A stretch of 64,000 bases of DNA, taken from the NCBI GenBank assembly GCA_022648295.1, contig JALCME010000019.1, positions 1-64,000 of the forward strand. The letters run 5' to 3'. The translations under genes were made by a program, and so were the position numbers. The notes below the pieces were generated by a model, which saw nothing but the letters and a program-made list of their open reading frames with translations, was not told the DNA's origin and did no database searches. The DNA comes from Bacteroides sp. GTDB taxonomy: Bacteria; Bacteroidota; Bacteroidia; Bacteroidales; Bacteroidaceae. Every line of letters begins with the position of its first letter. Within the stretch, counting starts at the first letter, position 1. Positions 19,251 through 29,398 of this stretch are shown piece after piece.

Positions 19251-20054
19251 ATGAATAAACATTCCTTTTTGCTTCTCATTTTATTAGTTTTTGTCAATAT
19301 TGACCTTTTTGGACAATTTTCGTACGGAACAACCGGTTTACTGCACATGCCTACAGCAGATATGCAAAAAGATAAGACCTTCATGTTTGGTGGTGGCTTA
19401 TTAAACCCCGAAACCATGCCTTCGAAAGAATGGTGGGGTAACTATTATACATTGAACTATTATGTGAACATTACTATTTTCCCTTGGTTGGAAATAGGAT
19501 ATATGTGTATGTTGGTCAAGGCAAAACCTGGAGTTTACCATTGGGTCCCCTCCACTTATGGCAAATTTGTAAACCAAGATCGTTCTTTTCATGGTCGTAT
19601 AAGAGTCTGGAAGGAAGGATGGTGGAAAGAATGGACACCTCAAATTGTGATAGGAGCTAATGATCCTACTACCGGTAGTTGGAAAGGAGGAGTTTCGAGT
19701 GATGATGAACGATATAATGGCTTCTTTTGTCGATATTACGTAGCCTTAAGTAAACATTTTGAATTTGCTAATTACGGTACATTAGGTATCCATTCAGCAT
19801 ATGTTTTTAACAGAAAAGAAGTGAATCATCTGAATGGGCCAGCATTGGGAGCCAATTATCATTTTTCCTTACCCAAAACTTCATTTACTAACAAGTTATT
19901 AAACGGAGTTAATTTAATAGCTGAGTATGATTCCAAACGGATCAATATAGGAGGATATTATTCTTTCTGGAAAGATAAAATAAATATTTATGGAGATCTT
20001 TACCAATGTAAACATCCATCAGTAGGTTTAAATTTCAAAGTACATTTAAAATAA
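19251..20054 (+). CDS. YjbH-like outer-membrane protein
   Basis: Signal peptide then FSYGTTGLLHMPTADMQKDKTFMFGGG...; repeated amphipathic beta strands; LIAEYDSKRINIGGYYSF resembles YjbH domain. Confidence 0.6.
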   Translation: MNKHSFLLLILLVFVNIDLFGQFSYGTTGLLHMPTADMQKDKTFMFGGGLLNPETMPSKEWWGNYYTLNYYVNITIFPWLEIGYMCMLVKAKPGVYHWVPSTYGKFVNQDRSFHGRIRVWKEGWWKEWTPQIVIGANDPTTGSWKGGVSSDDERYNGFFCRYYVALSKHFEFANYGTLGIHSAYVFNRKEVNHLNGPALGANYHFSLPKTSFTNKLLNGVNLIAEYDSKRINIGGYYSFWKDKINIYGDLYQCKHPSVGLNFKVHLK

Positions 20055-20079
20055 AAAGAGATACACATAATAGCTTGAT

Positions 20080-21168
20080 ATGAAAAAGGTTGCACTAATT
20101 TCAGGAATCACAGGGCAGGACGGCTCTTTCTTAGCCGAGTTATTAATAGAAAAAGGATATGAGGTACACGGTATCCTTCGCCGTTCATCCTCTTTTAACA
20201 CAGCACGTATAGAGCATCTGTATTTGGATGAGTGGGTACGGGACATGAAGAAAGATCGTTTGATCAACTTACATTACGGGGATATGACGGATAGCAGTTC
20301 GCTTATCCGCATCATCCAACAGATACAGCCGGATGAGATTTACAACCTGGCTGCACAAAGTCATGTAAAGGTTTCGTTTGACGTACCTGAATATACGGCG
20401 GAAGCGGATGCGGTAGGGACCTTACGTATGCTGGAGGCTGTGCGCATTTTAGGCTTGGAAAAGAAGACAAAAATTTATCAAGCTTCTACTTCGGAGTTAT
20501 TCGGATTAGTACAGGAGGTACCTCAAAGAGAGACGACTCCTTTCTATCCGCGCAGTCCGTATGGAGTGGCTAAACAATATGGATTCTGGATCACAAAGAA
20601 TTACCGGGAGAGTTATGGTATGTTTGCCGTAAACGGCATCTTATTTAACCATGAGAGTGAACGACGGGGGGAGACTTTTGTGACCCGTAAGATTACGCTG
20701 GCTGCTGCACGTATTGCACAGGGATTTCAAGATAAGCTATACCTGGGGAACTTAAACTCTCTCCGTGACTGGGGGTATGCAAAGGATTATGTGGAATGCA
20801 TGTGGTTGATTCTTCAGCATGAGACACCGGAAGACTTCGTGATTGCCACCGGGGAATATCATACGGTACGTGAATTTACAACACTGGCATTCAGAGAGAT
20901 CGGAATTGAACTGGGATGGGAAGGTGAAGGAGTTGATGAAAAAGGGATTGACACCGCTACTGGTAAAGTTTTAGTGGAAGTGGACCCGAAATATTTCCGG
21001 CCATCCGAAGTGGAACAGTTACTGGGTGACCCGACAAAGGCCAGAACTTTGCTCGGATGGAATCCATGCAAAACATCGTTTGAAGAGTTGGTTAAGATTA
21101 TGATTACTCACGATATGAAGTTCGTGAAGAAGTTATACTTGAGGGGACAAGCAGAGAAAGACAACTAA
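20080..21168 (+). CDS. gmd: GDP-mannose 4,6-dehydratase
   Basis: [48 protein letters not shown]...[21 protein letters not shown]...[20 protein letters not shown]. Confidence 0.98.
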   Translation: MKKVALISGITGQDGSFLAELLIEKGYEVHGILRRSSSFNTARIEHLYLDEWVRDMKKDRLINLHYGDMTDSSSLIRIIQQIQPDEIYNLAAQSHVKVSFDVPEYTAEADAVGTLRMLEAVRILGLEKKTKIYQASTSELFGLVQEVPQRETTPFYPRSPYGVAKQYGFWITKNYRESYGMFAVNGILFNHESERRGETFVTRKITLAAARIAQGFQDKLYLGNLNSLRDWGYAKDYVECMWLILQHETPEDFVIATGEYHTVREFTTLAFREIGIELGWEGEGVDEKGIDTATGKVLVEVDPKYFRPSEVEQLLGDPTKARTLLGWNPCKTSFEELVKIMITHDMKFVKKLYLRGQAEKDN

Positions 21169-21191
21169 AACACAATAAACCTAACGAATGT

Positions 21192-22235
21192 ATGGAAACC
21201 CACATCGTTATCATGGCAGGCGGCATAGGAAGCCGGTTCTGGCCTATGAGCACACCGGAATATCCCAAACAGTTTATTGACGTGCTGGGATGTGGCAAAT
21301 CGTTGATTCAGCTGACGGTGGAACGCTTTGCACCGCTCTGCCCTATCACAAACTTCTGGGTGGTGACTAGTGCAAAGTACACGAACATCGTAAAGGAACA
21401 GTTACCGGAACTACCGGAAGCCAACATTCTGGCTGAACCGATGGCACGCAATACGGCACCGTGCATAGCGTACGCCTGCTGGAAAATAAAAAAACAGCAT
21501 CGGGATGCAAACATCATCGTGACGCCTTCGGATGCATTGGTGATAGATACTGCGGAATTCAGAAGAGTGGCCGGAGAGGCTCTGGATTTCACCGCTAAAA
21601 AGGATTCCATTGTAACCATAGGAATAAAACCAAGCCGACCGGAAACAGGATACGGCTATATCTGCGCTTCGGAGAGTATTGAGGATTCAACGATCTGCAA
21701 AGTGGAAGCTTTTAAAGAGAAACCTGACCTGAAAACAGCGGAGGAATACTTGGCAAAAGGGAATTATTACTGGAATTCGGGAATATTTATCTGGAATATA
21801 AATACCATTACAGAAGCGATAAGAAGGTTTACTCCGGCGTTGGCGGAAACAATGGATGAAATGGCGGAGGATTTCTATACTCCGCAGGAACAATGCACCG
21901 TGGAAAGGCTTTTCCCTATGTGTGAGAAGGTGTCGATTGACTATGCGGTAATGGAGAAAGCGGAATGTATTTATACGTTACCGGCGGAGTTCGGATGGAG
22001 CGATTTGGGGAGCTGGGGATCACTACGCAGCTTATTGCCGCAGGATAAAGACGGCAACGCCTGTGTGGGAAAGGGAATCAGCTTATATAATTGCCGCAAT
22101 TGCGTAGTGCACACGGCAGAGGAAAAAAAGGTGGTGGTGGAAGGTTTGGAAGGCTATATTATAGCCGAAAAGAATGGAGCTTTATTGATCTGTAGCCTGA
22201 AAGAAGAACAACGAATCAAGGAGTTTGCACAATAA
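21192..22235 (+). CDS. manC: Mannose-1-phosphate guanylyltransferase
   Basis: HIVIMAGGIGSRFWPMSTPEYPKQFIDVLG nucleotidyltransferase motif; FKEKPDLKTAEEYLAKGNYYWNSGIFIWN; SIDYAVMEKA. Confidence 0.95.
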   Translation: METHIVIMAGGIGSRFWPMSTPEYPKQFIDVLGCGKSLIQLTVERFAPLCPITNFWVVTSAKYTNIVKEQLPELPEANILAEPMARNTAPCIAYACWKIKKQHRDANIIVTPSDALVIDTAEFRRVAGEALDFTAKKDSIVTIGIKPSRPETGYGYICASESIEDSTICKVEAFKEKPDLKTAEEYLAKGNYYWNSGIFIWNINTITEAIRRFTPALAETMDEMAEDFYTPQEQCTVERLFPMCEKVSIDYAVMEKAECIYTLPAEFGWSDLGSWGSLRSLLPQDKDGNACVGKGISLYNCRNCVVHTAEEKKVVVEGLEGYIIAEKNGALLICSLKEEQRIKEFAQ

Positions 22236-22259
22236 TTAGGATATTGGTAAAATAATAAA

Positions 22260-23360
22260 ATGAAAATTCTTCTCTTTACTCCTTATATTGAGGAGAGCAC
22301 GGAATATAATTTTTCACTGGCCAAAGAGCTTGGAACATTGGTAGAGCTTCATGTGGCCTTCTTCAAAACAGAATATCCGGCTTATCGCAGAAACTGCACC
22401 GTACACTACATTTCATCGTCCATACTGCCCGGAAAGATGAAAAGGGAATGGATGGAGTTACTCAAGGAGATTGAGCCAGATGTTGTGCATATAGAGGACC
22501 GGGGAATGTATCAATCCACCCTTATTCAGAAATGTACACAACAGTTGGGTTATAAGGTGGTGGTGTCTCCACAGCATATGCTGAACCGTGGGGCGGGGCT
22601 ACGATTACTTTATCAAAAAAGAATGTTGGCCAGGGCTGATGCTATTGTTATAAACTCGAAAGCTGAATGGGCCATGCTATCCAAACGGGAATATAAAGAG
22701 AAAATGACGGTAATAGCTCATGGCGTGGAAATGGACCGGGTGAAGCTGAAAACCGATTGGGAAAGAAGAAAAAAGATCCTGGTGATTAACCGTATGGGCA
22801 CGGAAGATGAAATGGAAATGTTTATTGATACCGTGTCGTTATTGAAACAGGAATTAAGGGAATATCGCATTGCCATTATAGATGAAGGATCGCCTCTATA
22901 TAGTGCTCTGTTTAAAGAAACCGTAAAAGAAGCGGGAGTGGAACACTTATTTGATTTCTACGAGGAAATAGATAAGGAGAATAAATGGAGGTTGTATCGG
23001 GAATCGGCGTTATACGTTCTATTGGCTGGTCCGGGGGAAGCTGATCACACGGTACGTGAGGCATTGGCTAGCGGAACGCCGGTAGTGGCAACGCACGAAA
23101 CTAGTTGGGAGGAACTGGAGACCAATCACTGCGGATGGTGGGTGGAGGCAAGTACTGAAGCAATGGCAGAAGCCATAAAAGAGTATCTCCAGCTATCGGA
23201 AAAGGGATTGGACATTATGGGCAGGAACGGAAGGAAACTGGTTGAAGAGAAGTACAGTTGCTCCAAAGTGGCCGGACAATATCTGACACTATACTCCCAA
23301 ATGCAAGGAAACATCCAACCGGAAAAACAACAAACCAAATTTTCGTATATTTTTAATTAA
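22260..23360 (+). CDS. Glycosyltransferase (GT4-like)
   Basis: C-terminal YVLLAGPGEADHTVREALASGTPVVATHETSWEELETNHCGWWVEASTEAMAEAI. Confidence 0.88.
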   Translation: MKILLFTPYIEESTEYNFSLAKELGTLVELHVAFFKTEYPAYRRNCTVHYISSSILPGKMKREWMELLKEIEPDVVHIEDRGMYQSTLIQKCTQQLGYKVVVSPQHMLNRGAGLRLLYQKRMLARADAIVINSKAEWAMLSKREYKEKMTVIAHGVEMDRVKLKTDWERRKKILVINRMGTEDEMEMFIDTVSLLKQELREYRIAIIDEGSPLYSALFKETVKEAGVEHLFDFYEEIDKENKWRLYRESALYVLLAGPGEADHTVREALASGTPVVATHETSWEELETNHCGWWVEASTEAMAEAIKEYLQLSEKGLDIMGRNGRKLVEEKYSCSKVAGQYLTLYSQMQGNIQPEKQQTKFSYIFN

Positions 23361-23376
23361 CTGATGCAGAACAATT

Positions 23377-23802
23377 ATGATTATAGCCGTAGATTTTGAT
23401 GGAACCATTGTGGAACACCGTTACCCTAAAATCGGTGAGGAAATTCCCTTTGCAACCCAAACATTGAGGATGTTGATTGCAGAGAAGCATCAATTGATTC
23501 TATGGACGGTGCGTGAGGGTGATTTATTGAAGGAGGCTCTGGACTGGTGCAAAGAACGGGGAGTGGAATTTTATGCCGCCAACCGGGATTATCCGGAGGA
23601 GCTGGAGACTCATAAAGGCTTTTCCCGGAAAGTGAAAGCGGACATCTTTATTGATGACCGGAATCTGGGTGGATTGCCGGACTGGGGAACCATCTACCGG
23701 ATGATTAATGAACGGCTCTCGTTCGAAGCGGTTTACGCTTCGGACGGAAACACTCCCAAACAAAACCGGGGGGGATTCTGGAAAAACTTACTCAAAGGGT
23801 GA
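23377..23802 (+). CDS. HAD-like hydrolase domain protein (BT0820-like)
   Basis: MIIAVDFDGTIVEHRYPKIGEEIPFA...LILWTVREGD...KADIFIDDRNLGG. Confidence 0.85.
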   Translation: MIIAVDFDGTIVEHRYPKIGEEIPFATQTLRMLIAEKHQLILWTVREGDLLKEALDWCKERGVEFYAANRDYPEELETHKGFSRKVKADIFIDDRNLGGLPDWGTIYRMINERLSFEAVYASDGNTPKQNRGGFWKNLLKG

Positions 23803-23822
23803 CATGATAGTCACCTTTTTTT
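23798..23822 (+). terminator. Intrinsic terminator of the CPS operon
   Basis: GGTGAC-atgata-GTCACC followed by TTTTTTT; overlaps the last stop codon. Confidence 0.8.
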
Positions 23823-23844
23823 GTATTCAGGAATAAATTGATTA

Positions 23845-25596
23845 TTACTCTTCAACGAGTTCGCCTGAAGAGGACTGGATGAGTTTGCTGTCGCGCACAG
23901 CAGCTGGTTTTGTCCATGCCTCGGGAATAAACTTCCATTGATTCAAAGCGTGGGGAGTGATCACTTTTTTCCTCTCCATATATTGCATCAGGTAATAGCG
24001 CAGGTCTCTATCGGTGGAGAAAATGATACGCTTCTTCAATTCTTCCTTGGGGATACCGGCTCCTTTGGTCAGAAGTTCTCCTCCTCCATTGCCACGATAG
24101 GAATTAAGCGCTACTTTATAGATTTTATCAGGGCAGAAGGGGGTACCATCGGCCATACTGATGATATGAACTTTCTCTCCCTCGGGTTTGGTGACATCCA
24201 CGGTATAAATGATACCGGCGGCGGAATCAAAATTGAAACTGCTATTCACAAAGAGGGCTCGTTCCTGACTTCCCTGACGGGTTTTATTCAGTAGCAGTAA
24301 ATGATCTTTTTGGGAACGCATCTGGTTGGTCCAAAGTGCATAGGACATCTCAAGCGCCCCTTTTACTTCCCTACCCGACAGCTTCATCGTATAAAGCATA
24401 TTTTCGTATCGATAGAGGGCAAACATATCTCTCACCCGCACACACCCTTTTTGAATTTCAGCATCGTAGGCTATGGGAGCGGTAAAAGAAATATCAGCTT
24501 TGCCAATTTCCAATTGCAAGGAATGAATGAGATCGATAAAAGCGGAAGGACCGAAAAAAGCGGGACGAAGGGATACCGCCTTGGTGAATTTGCCTATTTT
24601 CTTGTTTGTGAATTGCTCTATAGCTTTATACTGGGGCGAAAAATGTGCAATGAAGGCCGGATCTGCTTCATAATCTTTCATTTCGGACAGTACTCCACTG
24701 ATCTTCTTACCCACAACCTTACCTTTAGCATTCAATTTCAAAGTAACATCCACATCGGAAACCACAAAACCATTATTAGCCGGATCCATAATCAAGACAG
24801 AGTCTCCCGCCACGTTCACAATTTTATCGCAGTAGCGGGTATGATCGTGTCCGATCAATACAACATCGAATCCGGGTACATTGCGTGCCACCCGACGTGA
24901 CGCATTTTCACGGTACTTCTCCCCCATTATCTGCTGTCCCTTACCTGAATGAAAAAGACCGATGATCAAATCGGGATTTTCTTTCCGGCGAATAATATTC
25001 ATCCACTTCCGGGCAGTTTCTTCCATATCGCCAAAACGCAAGCCACTCCACAGATTCTCAGCCAGCCACATGGGAATAGCCGGAGTAATCATGCCAAGCA
25101 CCACAATCTTAACTCCATCACGCTTAAAGGTGACATAAGGCTGAAAATAAGGTTCATTGGTAAGGGTATCAATGATATTAGCCCCTAAGATGGGAAAATG
25201 GCACTGTCTGGCCCAACGATCGAACACAGGATGTCCGGTTTCTACATCATGGTTTCCCATATTTCCGGCGTCATAACCCATGAAATTCATCATCTCTGCA
25301 GCCAGATGTGGTGAAACAGTATCAATGTAGTTATAATAATAGCTAGTGGGTTGCCCTTGTAAGATATCGCCATTATCCAATAAGATGAGATTATCCTTAT
25401 AGACATTACGTTTTTGTTGAACAAAGCTATAAATATTAGCTAACCCTCCTTCGTCTTTATGACGAAAAATAAAATCGTAAGGATAATAATTACCATGTAT
25501 ATCACTGGTTTCTACAATCTTCAACTTAACTTCCCTTTGGGCAAAAAGTGAAGCACTCACTACAAGCATCAGCACAATTGCGATCTGGTTTCTCAT
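23845..25596 (-). CDS. 5'-nucleotidase/2',3'-cyclic nucleotide phosphodiesterase-type metallophosphoesterase
   Basis: VETSDIHGNYYPYDF...LLDNGDILQGQP...NMGNHDVETG...IGHDHTRYCDK; 5'-nucleotidase C-terminal domain; signal peptide. Confidence 0.92.
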   Translation of the reverse strand: MRNQIAIVLMLVVSASLFAQREVKLKIVETSDIHGNYYPYDFIFRHKDEGGLANIYSFVQQKRNVYKDNLILLDNGDILQGQPTSYYYNYIDTVSPHLAAEMMNFMGYDAGNMGNHDVETGHPVFDRWARQCHFPILGANIIDTLTNEPYFQPYVTFKRDGVKIVVLGMITPAIPMWLAENLWSGLRFGDMEETARKWMNIIRRKENPDLIIGLFHSGKGQQIMGEKYRENASRRVARNVPGFDVVLIGHDHTRYCDKIVNVAGDSVLIMDPANNGFVVSDVDVTLKLNAKGKVVGKKISGVLSEMKDYEADPAFIAHFSPQYKAIEQFTNKKIGKFTKAVSLRPAFFGPSAFIDLIHSLQLEIGKADISFTAPIAYDAEIQKGCVRVRDMFALYRYENMLYTMKLSGREVKGALEMSYALWTNQMRSQKDHLLLLNKTRQGSQERALFVNSSFNFDSAAGIIYTVDVTKPEGEKVHIISMADGTPFCPDKIYKVALNSYRGNGGGELLTKGAGIPKEELKKRIIFSTDRDLRYYLMQYMERKKVITPHALNQWKFIPEAWTKPAAVRDSKLIQSSSGELVEE

Positions 25597-25609
25597 CTTG
25601 ATAAATACC

Positions 25610-27523
25610 TTATTCTATATCTAATGGAATAGTAAATAAAACCCTTGTTCCTCCGGTATATTGCGGATCAACCCATATCTTTCCTCCCCAATTCTCTACG
25701 GATAGCTTACAAATGGAGAGTCCCAAACCTGTACCCTGTACATATTCATTTAGCTTTTCAAAGCGTTCAAAGACAAGTTCCCGCTTATCAAGTGGAATGC
25801 CACACCCGCTATCTGTAACCGAAAAGACGGCAGATTTTCTGGCCTCGTCCACTTCCATGGCCAAAATAATAGATCCGTTCTCCGTAAATTTATCGGCGTT
25901 AGATAGCAAATTGGCAAGAACTTGTTGTAGACGCTGGATATCGGCAAACAATTCAAAACGGTAGAAACGGCTATCGAATGTATACTCATTATTCTTTCTA
26001 CAGGTTTGCTTCGCAGAAAGAATGGCATAGCGACATATGGCGACTACATCACACTTTTCATATTTAAACGTCACCTTACCTGATTCCAAGCGGGAAAGTT
26101 CCAACACATCGTCAATGAGGTGAAGTAGTAGATGGGAATTGGACTTGATAATATTGACATAACTATCTTTCTCTTCACCGGAGTAATCATCGGAAACCAG
26201 TACATCGGAAAAGCCAACAATAGCGTTCAACGGCGTACGGATCTCGTGACTTATATTAGCTAAAAAAGCACTTTTCAAGCGGTTGGATTCTTCGGCACGG
26301 TCTTTGGCTTCACGTAAAAATTGCTCTGACTCCTCCAACTCATCTTTCAACTTCTTTGTACGGTAATAAAAATAGAGAGAAACAAACAAACCAATGATCA
26401 GGAAACACAGAATCATGGAGATTCCCCATATAAAATATTTATAATGTGTATAAAAGGACTGGGATTCATTGACCATTTCAATAGGTCCCGAAATGGAGGA
26501 TATATCCAAATTCTTTGCCTTTACAACTTCACTGTCCATCACCACCTCATTAGGAATGATTTTCACATCTTTATCTTTCTTGTCCGGATGACTTAGCATA
26601 TAGGCAACCTTTTGCGCAATTTCTTTACCCAGAGGACGGTATGCAGGAACTACTCCGCCAATAGCCCAATATCCCAGACAAAGAGAAGTAATAGTGAATG
26701 CTGGCAAATTGCCTGCTGCTTCCATCATGGTGTAGGTGGCATTACGCATAAAATATCCATCGTTCATGTCTACACGCCACGTACCTATTAGTAAAGCCGT
26801 ATTTGGAGGTAGCGAATGAAGTTTATCACTGATGGTATAAATGGTATTGGTACGCCCGTCCAACAAAATAAGATCAAGATCCGGATATTTTTTCATATCT
26901 TCGACAACATGAGCTTGTAAAGCCACACCTCCGTAAGTATTATCGGAAACAAATGCAATATGACGGGTATGAGGATAGATTTTTTTTATTAAATCAATAT
27001 TGGCTTCCACATCATACTCATATACAAATCCGGCTTCTACATGTGAATGGGGAAAGTCATTAAAGAAGTCGACTGATTTCGGCATCCATGTCTTCAAATT
27101 GACGGAATCATCCGGAAGGATAATAGCATTACGGCTTGCTAGTGCTCCAAATACGGGAATGGAACCTTTAACAGAATCTTCCTGAGACAAATAAGAGGCC
27201 CATGCTTCCTGCCCAATGAGAATAATCAGCGAAGGAGATTGACCACCTGTATATTTGGAAAGCAATTGTTCCATCCTTGACTTCCACAACGGAGCTTCAG
27301 AGAAACTCTTACAATTCATATTTTCCATTGCAATAGGTTCAGTCTGACCTAACCGGCGGAACTCATCCATAAAATCGGAAATATTTCTGGATGTTTGATG
27401 TGAGTCGGGATTATAGGAACTAATAATCAGCACAGGATGATCTCCACTTTCAGCGTGTAATACAGAAAGAGGAACAGAAGCCAATAAAAGGCAGAAAAAA
27501 AACATTCTCCTAAAAAGACACAT
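25610..27523 (-). CDS. Membrane sensor histidine kinase with periplasmic binding-protein-like N-terminus
   Basis: Signal peptide, ABC substrate-binding-like region, TM, then LKSAFLANISHEIRTPLNAIVGFSDVL (H-box), QVLANLLSNADKF (N-box), DSGCGIPLDKRELVFERF, GTGLGLSICK. Confidence 0.92.
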   Translation of the reverse strand: MCLFRRMFFFCLLLASVPLSVLHAESGDHPVLIISSYNPDSHQTSRNISDFMDEFRRLGQTEPIAMENMNCKSFSEAPLWKSRMEQLLSKYTGGQSPSLIILIGQEAWASYLSQEDSVKGSIPVFGALASRNAIILPDDSVNLKTWMPKSVDFFNDFPHSHVEAGFVYEYDVEANIDLIKKIYPHTRHIAFVSDNTYGGVALQAHVVEDMKKYPDLDLILLDGRTNTIYTISDKLHSLPPNTALLIGTWRVDMNDGYFMRNATYTMMEAAGNLPAFTITSLCLGYWAIGGVVPAYRPLGKEIAQKVAYMLSHPDKKDKDVKIIPNEVVMDSEVVKAKNLDISSISGPIEMVNESQSFYTHYKYFIWGISMILCFLIIGLFVSLYFYYRTKKLKDELEESEQFLREAKDRAEESNRLKSAFLANISHEIRTPLNAIVGFSDVLVSDDYSGEEKDSYVNIIKSNSHLLLHLIDDVLELSRLESGKVTFKYEKCDVVAICRYAILSAKQTCRKNNEYTFDSRFYRFELFADIQRLQQVLANLLSNADKFTENGSIILAMEVDEARKSAVFSVTDSGCGIPLDKRELVFERFEKLNEYVQGTGLGLSICKLSVENWGGKIWVDPQYTGGTRVLFTIPLDIE

Positions 27524-27611
27524 CCCAACAGTTTATTTTTTCATGATGACAAATATACAATAAAGTTTGAGATTAAAAACTAAATAATAATATTTAAATA
27601 AAAAAATATAT

Positions 27612-28850
27612 TTACCAACCATACTTTGACAGTTCAAGAGCTGTGTACCACGCACAAGATTGATAGGCTTTTTGAACACTTTTTTGATTATCGGTAACAC
27701 TCAATGGAAGATAAATAGATACTCCAGATGTGCCTTCCATAGAGAAGGGACCTCCATAAGGATAATCAATGTAACTGGAAAAATTGGTAGGCGTTGTATT
27801 CCAATAAATGCAAGCAGCTTCAAAAGCTGACCTCCAAATAGTATAATCAGTAGCAGTAGCAAGGGATTTGAGCACATTATCCATATCGTAATATCCAACA
27901 TAGGATCTGGATAAGCTGGCTCTGTTATCATAATTAGCAATAGAACCGGATTCAACCAATGCATCGGCATCAATGGAAGAGGGTAATACATTCTTGGTCA
28001 CAGTAGCCAAATTTTCTAAAGCACTTGTTTTAAGAACACCGATAGAAACACCTGCGGTCCAATCACTGGTATCTCCAGACGGATTATTATAACTGAACTT
28101 TTCGTCATAATAATCAAAGTAAGCCGCTCCCATTTCTGTTGCTACGGTCTCCTCGTCATTAGAAACGAACATTTTAGGAACCACTTTATCATACGGAGCA
28201 CCAGGAGCAGGAATCTCCGTAGGAGAAGCTATAACATAATCAGTATAAGTACGCAATTCATAAGCGACTTCCACAGACTGCATGAAGCAGGCATCAAACA
28301 ATAGGAAATCAAGATGCGGACACCCCTCTAGTACAGTTGCAAAATCAGAAATATTCATCCGGGAATCAGTCCCATCGCCTGTGTCTTGCCCTACCCAACG
28401 GGTAGTGACCGGATAAGGAATCCATCCCTCACCATGAGACCAATACACCAGACCATAACTATCTGCAGGATAAGCATTAAATGATTGATTCACAATTCGT
28501 TTCATTACAGTAGCATCAGTGGATACCTGTTCTTCATAATGTTCCACTACCTCTTCTGCAACATTGCCTGACTTATCTTTTACCAAGTGATAAAGCGTCG
28601 GGGTAGACTTACCATCCACATATACCAAAAGATTATACAAGGAGGTATCCACCTGCTTCATGCCTTCCATCATCTCATTCACATCAGCTTCAGCAAAACT
28701 GCTTAAGGTGTTGTCCGCCACAATATAAACCAGTACTGTACGCGTTTTATTGGTGGAAACAGGAATAGGATCATTATCTCCTTCGCAAGAAACAAAGGAA
28801 AGAGTAAATACTGCTAATATTAAAAGCCAAAAACAAGACTCTTTTCTCAT
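27612..28850 (-). CDS. Clostripain-family (C11) cysteine peptidase, lipoprotein
   Basis: Lipobox VSCEGDND; VYIVADNTLSSFAEADVNEMMEG; YGLVYWSHGEGWIP (catalytic His); FLLFDACFMQSVEVAYEL (catalytic Cys). Confidence 0.93.
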   Translation of the reverse strand: MRKESCFWLLILAVFTLSFVSCEGDNDPIPVSTNKTRTVLVYIVADNTLSSFAEADVNEMMEGMKQVDTSLYNLLVYVDGKSTPTLYHLVKDKSGNVAEEVVEHYEEQVSTDATVMKRIVNQSFNAYPADSYGLVYWSHGEGWIPYPVTTRWVGQDTGDGTDSRMNISDFATVLEGCPHLDFLLFDACFMQSVEVAYELRTYTDYVIASPTEIPAPGAPYDKVVPKMFVSNDEETVATEMGAAYFDYYDEKFSYNNPSGDTSDWTAGVSIGVLKTSALENLATVTKNVLPSSIDADALVESGSIANYDNRASLSRSYVGYYDMDNVLKSLATATDYTIWRSAFEAACIYWNTTPTNFSSYIDYPYGGPFSMEGTSGVSIYLPLSVTDNQKSVQKAYQSCAWYTALELSKYGW

Positions 28851-28862
28851 ACTACTCTCTTC

Positions 28863-29279
28863 TTAATTATTCTCTTTGGGCTTCGTAAATTTAAAAGCTG
28901 TCGAATCAATCGGAACCAATACAAAGGACTTGGTGCTCTTATACTTATCCTTTACTTTAATTTCTTCTTTTTCCAATTTACTTTTATTTTTGGAAAAATA
29001 AATCATACAAGTATAATTCGGACTGCTCAAATTATATGCTAAATAATCTTTCAATTGACTTGTATATGCTTCCCGTCGAGGTAAAAAACCGTTTTTCCCA
29101 AGTTTCACACTATCCAATTTTTGAATTGAAGTGTAATATACCACGGTATCATTAAAAGAAGCGGCCATACCAAATGCATATACTTCCTTATCTTTTCCCG
29201 GTTTATGTTTAAAGGAAAAAGCCGAACAAAAAGAAAAGATCACAGCTACAGTGAGAAAGATTCGGATATATTTCATCAT
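28863..29279 (-). CDS. Hypothetical secreted protein
   Basis: 138-aa ORF with signal peptide, 12 bp upstream of the C11 peptidase gene. Confidence 0.7.
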   Translation of the reverse strand: MMKYIRIFLTVAVIFSFCSAFSFKHKPGKDKEVYAFGMAASFNDTVVYYTSIQKLDSVKLGKNGFLPRREAYTSQLKDYLAYNLSSPNYTCMIYFSKNKSKLEKEEIKVKDKYKSTKSFVLVPIDSTAFKFTKPKENN

Positions 29280-29322
29280 AATGTGTTGTTTTTAATTTGA
29301 TAGATGGCAGCAAAGATAACAA

Positions 29323-29358
29323 AAAAAACCGGCAGCAAAAATATGCCTACCGGTTTTT
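29323..29358 (-). terminator. rpoD terminator
   Basis: AAAAAACCGG...CCGGTTTTT hairpin downstream of rpoD stop. Confidence 0.7.
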
Positions 29359-29398
29359 CATTTTTTCTATTTGTCTGTCGGAAACTGATATTTCTTAT

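Noticed and set aside
24301-24900. 199-aa plus-strand ORF antisense to the 5'-nucleotidase gene
   Set aside because: Lies entirely opposite a well-supported metallophosphoesterase; composition typical of a shadow ORF.
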